In this document: positions 5,685 through 12,152 of the stretch, in pieces | How positions within the stretch are numbered: position 1 is the stretch's first letter | Layout: each line of letters starts with the position of its first letter | NCBI GenBank assembly: GCA_036265535.1 | Contig: DATAOV010000104.1 | Location: forward strand, 1-20,512 | Source of the DNA: AC-32 sp036265535 | Lineage (GTDB): Bacteria > Actinomycetota > Thermoleophilia > Gaiellales > Gaiellaceae | Reading direction: 5' to 3' | DNA length: 20,512 nt | The notes under the pieces: model-generated | Told to the model about the DNA's origin: nothing | The model's database searches: none | The model's input: the letters and a program-made list of their open reading frames with translations, nothing else | Position numbers and translations under genes: made by a program

Positions 5685-5715
5685 AACGCTTGAGCTTTGC
5701 CCGGGCGTCCGTCTG
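5659..5715. repeat. 57-bp dispersed element, copy A (hairpin plus tail)
   Basis: About 45 of 58 aligned positions match 16903-16960: AGGCGCCGCT..GCGGCGCC, TCAG, then GCCCGG and CGTCTG near the end. The hairpin half forms the terminator at 5656. The tail half encodes the last residues of the PHP protein (ADGRPGKAQAF). Confidence 0.7.
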
Positions 5716-6439
5716 CGCCGCTGACCGAGTGCGTCTGGAGGCTCGGACCCGCTAGACCTAGCCCCGAGCCGTCGAACAGCGGCAGCGCCGCTTCCTCCCC
5801 CACTCTGTCCCGGACGAGCTCGTAGGCCTCGTCGATCCTCGCCGGCCGCGTGAGCCGGTGGCCGTCGGAGGCGACCGCGGCGACGTCGCCGGACTCGATG
5901 AGGCGCCAGGCGAGCTCCTCCGCCTCTCCGCCGTGGCGGCCCACGATGCTCGACGCGTTGACCTGTAGCGGCCATCGCTCCGCCAGCTCGTGGGCGAGCT
6001 CCGGGCGGGCCCGCACCGCTGCGGTGCGCTCTGGGTGCGCGATCAGCGGCACGAGGCCTGCCTCCTCGATGTGCCCGGCGAGTGCGAGCAGCTCGTCCGC
6101 AGGCCCCGAGAACGGCACTTCCACGAGCACGTGCTCGGTTCCTTCGAGCGCGTACCGCACCGGATCCTCTCGCAGCAGCGGCGGCGCGGGCGTCAGCTCG
6201 AAGCCGAGGCGCACCTCGAGCGACGCACGGGCGCGGAGCCGTTCGAACGCGCGCCGGACGTGCTGCTCGCGCTCCTTCGTGAGCGTGAGGTCGGGCCATA
6301 CGTGCGGCGTGGCGAACAGGATCGTCGTTCCTGCGCGCTCGGCCAGATCACAGAGCTCGAGCCCCTCGTCGACGGTGGCGACACCGTCGTCGCCGGAAGG
6401 AACGACGTGCGAGTGGCAGTCGACGAAGCGGGACCGCAC
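5681..6439 (-). CDS. PHP-family phosphatase, CpsB/YwqE type
   Basis: 252 residues from a GTG start. PHP metal-binding motifs in order: VDCHSHVVPSGDDG (D7, H9, H11), LFATPHVWPD, a Glu in RLGFELTPAP, LIAHPERT and VASDGHRL. Spacing and length match the CpsB/CapC/YwqE manganese-dependent tyrosine phosphatases, which in other bacteria dephosphorylate the tyrosine kinase that controls capsule or exopolysaccharide export. No kinase or capsule gene is present in this window, so the substrate is open. It starts 17 bases after the stop of the upstream sigma gene on the same strand and may be co-transcribed with it. Its last 11 codons lie in a dispersed element also found at 16903, so the C-terminal tail is probably not conserved in the family. 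Confidence 0.85.
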   Translation of the reverse strand: MRSRFVDCHSHVVPSGDDGVATVDEGLELCDLAERAGTTILFATPHVWPDLTLTKEREQHVRRAFERLRARASLEVRLGFELTPAPPLLREDPVRYALEGTEHVLVEVPFSGPADELLALAGHIEEAGLVPLIAHPERTAAVRARPELAHELAERWPLQVNASSIVGRHGGEAEELAWRLIESGDVAAVASDGHRLTRPARIDEAYELVRDRVGEEAALPLFDGSGLGLAGPSLQTHSVSGADGRPGKAQAF

Positions 6440-6456
6440 CCCGGGAGGCTACCCGC

Positions 6457-7416
6457 CTATTCGCCGCGCAGGTAGAGCTGGAGCGCGGGAGCGACGGAGC
6501 GAAGCTCGCGCAGGGCCCGCGACTCGAGCTGCCGCACGCGCTCGCGGGTGATGCCGAGATCGGCACCGACCTCCTCGAGGGTCTGCGTGGGCTGGCCGTC
6601 GAGGCCGAAGCGGCGGGAGAGCACGTGTCGCATGCGCGGAGCAAGCCGCTCGAGAGCCTTGGCGAGCTCGGCGGAGCGGAGATGCTCGGCCGTGACCGTG
6701 TCGGGCCGGTCGGTCTTCGTGTCCTCGATCAGGTCGCCGTAGAGGCTCTCGCCGTCGCCCACCGGGGTCTCGAGGCTCACGGGATCCTCGATGAGCTCCA
6801 GCAGTGTCCGCACGCGCTCGACCGGGAAGCCGCTCTCCTTGGCGATCTCGGGCAGGAGCGGCTCCCGGTTCAGCTTCTGGGCGAGCACGCGGCGCGAGCG
6901 CATCACGCGGCGCACCTGCTCGGCCACGTGGACCGGAAGGCGGATGGTTCGACCCTGATCGGCCAGGGCGCGCGTGATCGCCTGCCGGATCCACCACGTC
7001 GCGTAGGTCGAGAGCTTGAAGCCGAGCGTGTAGTCGAACTTCTCCACCGCGCGGATCAGGCCGAGGTTGCCTTCCTGGATAAGATCGAGCAGCGGAACGC
7101 CGGCCTTCGTGTAGTTGCGCGTGATCGACATCACGAGGCGGAGGTTCGACTCGATCAGCTTGCGCTTGGCGGCCTCGTCGCCCTCGTCCTTGAGCCGGGC
7201 GAGCTCACGCTCTTGCGCCGGAGTCAGGAGGGGCCCGTCGCCGATCTGTCTGACGTACAGCTTGAGCGGGTCGGCGGTCTGGGGCTCGGTCTCCTCGACC
7301 TCTGCCTCTGCCTCAGCCTCAGCCTCTTCCTCAACGGGCTCGGCCGGAACCACCTCGAGCCGAGGCTCTGTGGCTTCGGTCTCGGGGAGCGACTCGGGGA
7401 GCGGCCGCTGCTCCAT
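6457..7416 (-). CDS. RNA polymerase sigma factor, sigma-70 group 1/2
   Basis: 319 residues from ATG 7416 (MEQRPLPESL). A GTG at 7473 would add 19 residues and cannot be excluded. The N-terminus lacks a recognisable region 1.1 and instead is acidic with an (EA)n run, EEEAEAEAEAEVEETE. Then region 1.2 (DPLKLYVRQIGDGPLLTPAQ), region 2 (SNLRLVMSITRNYTKAGVPL, DLIQEGNLGLIRAVEKFDY, FKLSTYATWWIRQA), region 3, and region 4 (LEEVGADLGITRERVRQLES). It is clearly paralogous to the 4588 gene. Small size and absent region 1.1 suggest a group 2 factor (as HrdA/C/D or SigB in actinobacteria), though short primary factors exist. A perfect inverted repeat at 7480-7505 lies in the divergent promoter region. Confidence 0.9.
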   Translation of the reverse strand: MEQRPLPESLPETEATEPRLEVVPAEPVEEEAEAEAEAEVEETEPQTADPLKLYVRQIGDGPLLTPAQERELARLKDEGDEAAKRKLIESNLRLVMSITRNYTKAGVPLLDLIQEGNLGLIRAVEKFDYTLGFKLSTYATWWIRQAITRALADQGRTIRLPVHVAEQVRRVMRSRRVLAQKLNREPLLPEIAKESGFPVERVRTLLELIEDPVSLETPVGDGESLYGDLIEDTKTDRPDTVTAEHLRSAELAKALERLAPRMRHVLSRRFGLDGQPTQTLEEVGADLGITRERVRQLESRALRELRSVAPALQLYLRGE

Positions 7417-7479
7417 AACGCAGGCTGTATCGGTCGGCCCCGTCCCCCACTTGAGGGACGGCTCTACCCGCACGAGGGA

Positions 7480-7505
7480 TCTCGGTTCCGTGTGTCGAAC
7501 CGAGA
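7480..7505. promoter_or_regulatory. 9-bp inverted repeat between divergent sigma and amidotransferase genes
   Basis: TCTCGGTTC (7480-7488) and GAACCGAGA (7497-7505), perfect, with an 8-base spacer. It lies 63 bases upstream of the sigma start and 96 bases upstream of the amidotransferase start. The symmetry and position fit an operator for a dimeric regulator or a leader hairpin. Confidence 0.45.
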
Positions 7506-7601
7506 CGGTGGTTATGCCTAACTCTCAGCCGAGCCCGTCGTCACACTCAGTGGCGACCGAAAGTGTGGTCGCCGATGTCGTGGAAGGGGCAGCAGCCTGA
7601 G

Positions 7602-8390
7602 ATGTGCGGAATCGCCGGATACAGCCTGAGCGCGTCCAGCCGCGTCGATCGGACGCTCGCGGCGCAGGCGCTTCTCGCGGGAATCGCGGAGCGCGGCGAC
7701 GACGCGGTCGGCTACGCCTACGTCCCGCCGGCCGGGGGGATCGCGATCCACAAGCAGCGCTCCGGCGCGAGCGCCCTCCTCGAGCAGGTCGTGCTCCCGA
7801 CTAGCGCAAGCGAGGTTTTGGTTCACGTGCGCGACTACACGAAAGGTCACCCGCAGATCGAGGCGAACAACCATCCGATCCGCCATGGCTCGGTGGTCGG
7901 CGTCCACAACGGAATCATCTTCAACGATGACGAGCTGATGGCCTCACACGGCTTCGAGCGCGCAGAGCCGCAGATGACCGTCGACTCCGAGGCGATCTTC
8001 GCGCTCGCGGAGTCGTCCGGCGGTCACGCGAAGGCTCTCGAGGAGCTGCGCGGCTCGATGGCGACGGCCTGGCTGGACGAGCGCCGCCCGGGCACGGTCT
8101 TTCTCGCCCGCGGTGTCGGCCGGCCTCTCTGGATCGGGACCGGCCGAGAGGAAAGCTTCTTCGCATCGACGAAGCAGGCTCTCGAGGTCGCCGAGCGCTT
8201 CCTCGATCTCAAGCTGCGCAAGCGAGAGGTCGGTGAGGGCAGGCTCGTCGCCATCGCCGACGGACGCGAGCTGGCGCGCGAGCGTTTCAAGCCCGACCGC
8301 AACTTCGAGGAGAGCTCCCTGCCGGCGGTCCGAGCACCACATGAGGGCGCGTTCTGCCTCCAGCGGCTCGCCGCGCTCGCTGCGATCTAA
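7602..8390 (+). CDS. Stand-alone class II glutamine amidotransferase
   Basis: 262 residues. The start at ATG 7602 is fixed by family logic: removal of Met exposes Cys2 (MCGIAGYSLS), the nucleophile of N-terminal-nucleophile amidotransferases. Other GlmS-like landmarks: RGDDAVGYAY (about residue 30), VHVRDYTKGHP (Arg for the glutamine pocket), ANNHPIRHGSVVGVHNGIIF (oxyanion Asn-Gly) and VDSEAIF. The protein ends after this one domain, so the synthase half of GlmS, PurF or AsnB is missing. It must either work with a separate partner or hydrolyse another gamma-glutamyl compound. GGAAGGGG upstream is a possible ribosome binding site. It converges with and directly abuts the next gene, the two stop codons being adjacent. 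Confidence 0.85.
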   Translation: MCGIAGYSLSASSRVDRTLAAQALLAGIAERGDDAVGYAYVPPAGGIAIHKQRSGASALLEQVVLPTSASEVLVHVRDYTKGHPQIEANNHPIRHGSVVGVHNGIIFNDDELMASHGFERAEPQMTVDSEAIFALAESSGGHAKALEELRGSMATAWLDERRPGTVFLARGVGRPLWIGTGREESFFASTKQALEVAERFLDLKLRKREVGEGRLVAIADGRELARERFKPDRNFEESSLPAVRAPHEGAFCLQRLAALAAI

Positions 8391-9074
8391 CTATTCGAGC
8401 CGACCGTCGCCGCCCACGGCGGTGCCCACTGCCGCCAGGCGCTCGCTGATCAGGAACTGGAATGTCGACCACGCCCCTTTTCGGCCCTCGAACATGCGGT
8501 AGATCTGCCATTCGGTGAGCATCGTCTCGTCCTGGCGCCGCGCGTCGGCCCAGTCGGCGAACTTGGGAAGTCGCCCGAGCGAGCGAGCGAGCTCCACGCC
8601 CTGCTCCAGCGCCCGCTCCAGCCTCTCCTCCCCCACCGGGACGTCGAACCCAGCCTCGCGCAGGGCGCTCGCAAGCGAGCCGAACGTGTGCCAGTAGAGC
8701 GACTTCGAAGGCATTCGCCCGCGGTGCTCCTCGATGTCCCGGGCTGTGGGGATGCGGCCCAGCTCGTCCCCCAGGCCCTTCAGAAGCTCGAGCAGCTCCT
8801 CCCGCGTCGCGAACCGACGCGGTACGAGCCCTGCCTTGCGCTTGGCCTCGTTCCAGCTCCCGAAGTGCTCGATCACCGTCTGTGGATGGACGTTCGTCTC
8901 GGGATCGCCCGCGAACTCGCGCATCGTCGGGGAACGCCCGAGCCGTTCGGCTGAGGCGCTCAGCTCGGCGAGGATCTGCTCGTCCGAGTAGCGCTTGCGG
9001 ATGCCGGCCTGGAAGGCCTCGAGCGCCTTCCGGTCGATGCCCGCGAGCGCACGGTACTGGGGCCGGCGAGACAT
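8391..9074 (-). CDS. Helical-repeat DNA-binding protein (homing-endonuclease-associated repeat)
   Basis: 227 residues from ATG 9074 (MSRRPQYRAL); an in-frame ATG at 9116 would place the promoter inside the gene. Three copies of a 50-60-residue unit are visible: SDEQILAELSASAERLGRSP to GSWNEAKRKAGL (about 29-82), TREELLELLKGLGDELGRIP to GSLASALREAGF (about 89-142), and LERALEQGVELARSLGRLPK to KGAWSTFQFL (about 148-200). The L-x5-LGR-x-P ... FGS-x5-A-x-AG signature is that of homing-endonuclease-associated (HNH_repeat) helical domains, which bind DNA. No nuclease motif is present, so it is likely a regulator or a relic. A promoter with a palindromic spacer lies directly upstream and would allow autoregulation. 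Confidence 0.75.
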   Translation of the reverse strand: MSRRPQYRALAGIDRKALEAFQAGIRKRYSDEQILAELSASAERLGRSPTMREFAGDPETNVHPQTVIEHFGSWNEAKRKAGLVPRRFATREELLELLKGLGDELGRIPTARDIEEHRGRMPSKSLYWHTFGSLASALREAGFDVPVGEERLERALEQGVELARSLGRLPKFADWADARRQDETMLTEWQIYRMFEGRKGAWSTFQFLISERLAAVGTAVGGDGRLE

Positions 9075-9088
9075 CGTGATCTGAAATA

Positions 9089-9116
9089 AGAATAGAGCAA
9101 TTGCTCCCGCATGCAA
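9089..9116 (-). promoter_or_regulatory. Promoter with 12-bp palindrome in the spacer
   Basis: Reading the minus strand: TTGCAT (9116-9111), a 16-base spacer, then TATTCT (9094-9089), 14 bases before the ATG at 9074. The spacer contains the perfect palindrome GAGCAATTGCTC (9095-9106), directly next to the -10. This AT-rich island stands out in GC-rich DNA. A repressor bound there would block RNA polymerase. Confidence 0.55.
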
Positions 9117-9158
9117 CTTCCGGGCTAGCGTTTGCGCGATTCTGCTAGAAAGGCCGTG

Positions 9159-11885
9159 CTAGGAGGCGACGAGCACGCGCGGGCGCGTTTCGTCGTCGAG
9201 GCCTTCGAGCGGGAGGATCCGCTCCAGGGCGGCCACGCAGCGCGGGCAGAACTGGGTTCCCGCCGCGCGACGGAGCTCGTCGAGCGCCTCCGTGGCGGGA
9301 CGGGCGGCCCGGTAGATGCGGGTGGTGAGCATCGAGTCGAGCGCGTCGGCGACGTGGATGATCCGCGCGCCGAGCGGGATCTCCTCCCCCTTGAGGCAGT
9401 CGGGATAGCCGGTTCCGTCGAAGCGCTCGTGGTGGTGCCGGATCGCCGGGACCGCGTCGTTCAGGAAGCCGAGGCGGTCGATGATGCGCGCGCCTTCGTC
9501 CGCGTGGCGCTGCATGAGCTCCCACTCCTCCTCGGTCAGGCTCGCCGGCTTGAGCAGGATCGCGTCCGGGATCGCGAGCTTGCCGATGTCGTGGAAGAGG
9601 GCCGCGTGCCCGAGGAGATCGAGCTCCGCCTGCGAGAGGCCGAGCTCGCGGCCGATCGCAAGCGCGAGCTGCTGCACCCGGCGCGAGTGGCCGGCGGTGT
9701 ACGCGTCCCGCGCGTCCACCGTCGCAGACAGGCTCTCCATGGCCGCGGTCGAGCGCTCCCTGAGCAGCTTGTTCGCGTGCTCGAGGGAGACGTTCTGGGT
9801 CTGGATCGTCTCGGCTGCCTGGCGCAGCTTCTGCGCGCTCCGCTGTGTATGGCGCAGGTAGGCCTCCTGAGTCTTGCGCATCAGGAGCAACGGCACCGCG
9901 AAGACCGCGAGAGCCCACAGCCCCGTGGCGTCGTAGCCGACCCAGATCACGCCGCCGATGAAGCCGTAGACGAGGTAGTGCATCGCCAACCACGCGAACC
10001 GCTCTCTGAAGACCGCCCACCAGCGCTCGTGACCCTCGATCGCCACGGCGAGGCTGAGCAGGCCCATGTTGACGGCGAAGTAGCTGGCGCCCGCGCCGAT
10101 CCCGGCCACCACGTAGACCATCCGGCCGAGGTCGCCGTCGAAGCCTGCGCTGAAGACACTGGCGGCCGCGAGCGAGGCGAGAGACAGTGTCCCGACGTTG
10201 AAGAGCACGTAGTGGAGCGGGCCCCTGCGGGCGCTCCACTCCACCGCCGCCGTCGTGATCGCCAGTGGGAGCGCGGCACGCGGGCCGAACAGCGCAGCGC
10301 CGGCCAGCGCGCCGACGGCGCTGACGGAGATCGAGCCGTCGTCTACTTCGAGGGCGAGCGCCTGGCCCGCTCCGACGAGGGCCACGATCGCCAGGAGCCC
10401 GATCCAGTCCGTGCTCGTGCCGAAGAACGCGCCCAGCAGGCCTGCGGCCACCCCGACGAAGCTGACCACGCCGACGAAGGCGGCGAGCCGCGGCGAGAGG
10501 GACAGGAAGCGCGGACCGTGCATCGCATGCGGCCGCGGATGGCGCCGCTCGTGGGCCGGGCCCGCATCGACGGCGGGCGGAAGCGGGGCGACATGGTCGC
10601 CCTCCTCCGGCACGGCCACGAGCCGGCCCTGGCGCTTCTCCGGCATGAGCAATGGCTCCGAGCTCGCGTCGAGTACGCGGTTCCGCCCCTGGAGCTTGGC
10701 GCGGTAGACCGCGAGATCCGCCTGGTGGATCAGCTCGTTTGCATCCGCTCCGTCGCGCGGGTAGCCGGCGATGCCGATCGAGATCGTCGCCCGGATCGGC
10801 TCGCTCGAGGTCTCGACGTCGAACGAGCTGGCGGCGACCGTGCGCCGGATCCGCTCGGCGATCTCGAAGGCCTGCTCCGGCGGTGTCTCGGGGAGCAAGA
10901 TCGCGAACTCCTCGCCGCCGAATCTCGCCGGGACGTCGTAGTGGCGCAACTGCGCGCGGAAGACCTCGGCGATGCCCTGGAGTACGGCATCGCCCGCCAG
11001 GTGCCCATACGTGTTGTTGATGTCGCGCAGGAGGTCGAGGTCGGCCATCACGAGCGAGAGCGGTCGCTCGAAGCGCTCCGCCCGCACGAGCTCCTCGTTC
11101 AGCGCGACCGCGAAATGGCGGGCGTTGAAGAGGCCGGTCTTGGGATCGACGCGCGCCTCCTCCTGGAGCTGCGGCACCGAGAGCGAGCGGTGGATGAGGA
11201 GCAACGGTGCGACCGCGAAGGGGATCAGCCACGGGTTCCAGGCCCAGAAGGCGGCCATCGCGACGCCCAGCATCGCGAGCACGAGGTCGGTCGAGAGGCT
11301 CGGGAACGAAAAGAGCCCCGACTCGCGGATCGAGTGACCTCGTGCGAGGTGCAGCATCGGCGCCATCAGCGCGTGGTTGACGATCACGATCGCAGCGGCG
11401 GCGGCAAAGCCCGCGAGCGCGTAGTCGACGTCGCTACCCGAGCCGAGCCGGAGGATCCCGTGGAAGCTCGCGTACGCCGCCAGGATCGCCAGCGTCCAGT
11501 TGCAGATGTTGAAGATCTGGATGTACCAGGCGCTGCGGTTCTTCAGCCACTCCGGAATGTGCTGGATCAAGCCCATCAGCGCGACGAGCTCCGGCGGGAG
11601 CAACATCGCAGCCGGGATGAGGAAGACGATCGTCGTGTGGTACGACTGGTTCCGGGGCGTGCGTACCACGAACAGCTGCGCCACCGCGGCGATCACGCCG
11701 AGGATGACGAAGGTGGCCCACCCGTGCGTGTCCGGGTTCAGGCGCGCCAGCAGTGGAACAACCGCGAAGGCGGTCGCGAGGGCCACCACGACGAAGTACG
11801 CCGTGGCCTTGGCGGCGAGCTTGGGCGCGCCGGGGCCGACGCCGGTCTCGACGTCCTGGAGGATCGGGCTCGGGACCGCGCTCAC
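9159..11885 (-). CDS. Membrane GGDEF / HD-GYP bifunctional cyclic-di-GMP enzyme
   Basis: 908 residues from GTG 11885, chosen because GGGGGAGGGGAC lies just upstream (a frame opens at 11972). Order: membrane domain 1 (about 25-235, six or so segments); GGDEF domain (about 244-405) with ARVDPKTGLFNARHF, active-site RFGGEEF (323-327) and an intact RxxD inhibition site RHYD (314-317) five residues earlier; membrane domain 2 (about 462-670); coiled linker (about 675-715); HD-GYP domain with FHDIGKLAIPD (H765-D766) and HHERFDGTGYP (818-828), both complete. It should make cyclic-di-GMP from GTP and also hydrolyse it, depending on input. The two membrane halves resemble each other (EW-x3-R, FN, VN-x-L, AVxPLLL), suggesting duplication. 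Monocistronic; terminator and CCCCC motifs lie upstream. Confidence 0.92.
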   Translation of the reverse strand: MSAVPSPILQDVETGVGPGAPKLAAKATAYFVVVALATAFAVVPLLARLNPDTHGWATFVILGVIAAVAQLFVVRTPRNQSYHTTIVFLIPAAMLLPPELVALMGLIQHIPEWLKNRSAWYIQIFNICNWTLAILAAYASFHGILRLGSGSDVDYALAGFAAAAAIVIVNHALMAPMLHLARGHSIRESGLFSFPSLSTDLVLAMLGVAMAAFWAWNPWLIPFAVAPLLLIHRSLSVPQLQEEARVDPKTGLFNARHFAVALNEELVRAERFERPLSLVMADLDLLRDINNTYGHLAGDAVLQGIAEVFRAQLRHYDVPARFGGEEFAILLPETPPEQAFEIAERIRRTVAASSFDVETSSEPIRATISIGIAGYPRDGADANELIHQADLAVYRAKLQGRNRVLDASSEPLLMPEKRQGRLVAVPEEGDHVAPLPPAVDAGPAHERRHPRPHAMHGPRFLSLSPRLAAFVGVVSFVGVAAGLLGAFFGTSTDWIGLLAIVALVGAGQALALEVDDGSISVSAVGALAGAALFGPRAALPLAITTAAVEWSARRGPLHYVLFNVGTLSLASLAAASVFSAGFDGDLGRMVYVVAGIGAGASYFAVNMGLLSLAVAIEGHERWWAVFRERFAWLAMHYLVYGFIGGVIWVGYDATGLWALAVFAVPLLLMRKTQEAYLRHTQRSAQKLRQAAETIQTQNVSLEHANKLLRERSTAAMESLSATVDARDAYTAGHSRRVQQLALAIGRELGLSQAELDLLGHAALFHDIGKLAIPDAILLKPASLTEEEWELMQRHADEGARIIDRLGFLNDAVPAIRHHHERFDGTGYPDCLKGEEIPLGARIIHVADALDSMLTTRIYRAARPATEALDELRRAAGTQFCPRCVAALERILPLEGLDDETRPRVLVAS

Positions 11886-12029
11886 GCCGTCCCCTCCCCC
11901 ATCGGTCTCAGGTCGATGCTCCTCATCGCCTGCTGGTCGTCTCCTAACTCCCGCGCGAGCGCGGGGCCGCACAAACAGAAACTTCTGCTGGGTGGCGAAA
12001 CACGCAGAGATGGATCACCACAATTGGAA

Positions 12030-12088
12030 GCTACGTCCCCCAGGCGGGGGTCACATCCCCCTTTTTCGGTACGGCCCCAATATCCCCC
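12030..12088. promoter_or_regulatory. Cluster of GGGGGAY motifs upstream of the cyclic-di-GMP enzyme
   Basis: On the + strand: GCTACGTCCCCCAGG then CGGGGGT (12030-12051), ATCCCCC (12055-12061) and ATCCCCC (12082-12088). The first two TCCCCC blocks start 20 bases apart, two helical turns. The site is 145-200 bases upstream of the GGDEF/HD-GYP start. The first block matches 17 of 22 positions of a site at 14145 upstream of the subtilase gene. Likely a shared transcription-factor site; the factor is unknown. Confidence 0.5.
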
Positions 12089-12100
12089 AAAAGAGGGAGA

Positions 12101-12121
12101 GGCCGGGATACCCTCCCGGCC
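12101..12121 (-). terminator. Rho-independent terminator of the subtilase gene
   Basis: Perfect 8-bp stem, GGCCGGGA (12101-12108) and TCCCGGCC (12114-12121), 5-base loop. On the minus strand it is followed by the pyrimidine-rich TCTCCCTCTTTT. It lies 32 bases after the stop codon of the subtilase gene. Confidence 0.75.
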
Positions 12122-12152
12122 CCTCCGCCGCGTCTACCGATTCCCTGGGCCG

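Noticed and set aside
8674..8692. A sixth copy of the GAGCCGAACG repeat
   Set aside because: Only about a dozen bases match, inside a coding sequence; chance in GC-rich DNA is a sufficient explanation.
11886..12100. Class I cyclic-di-GMP riboswitch in the leader of the GGDEF/HD-GYP gene
   Set aside because: An attractive idea for this gene, but the conserved GGGCAAACC core and the tetraloop-receptor arrangement are not found on the minus strand.
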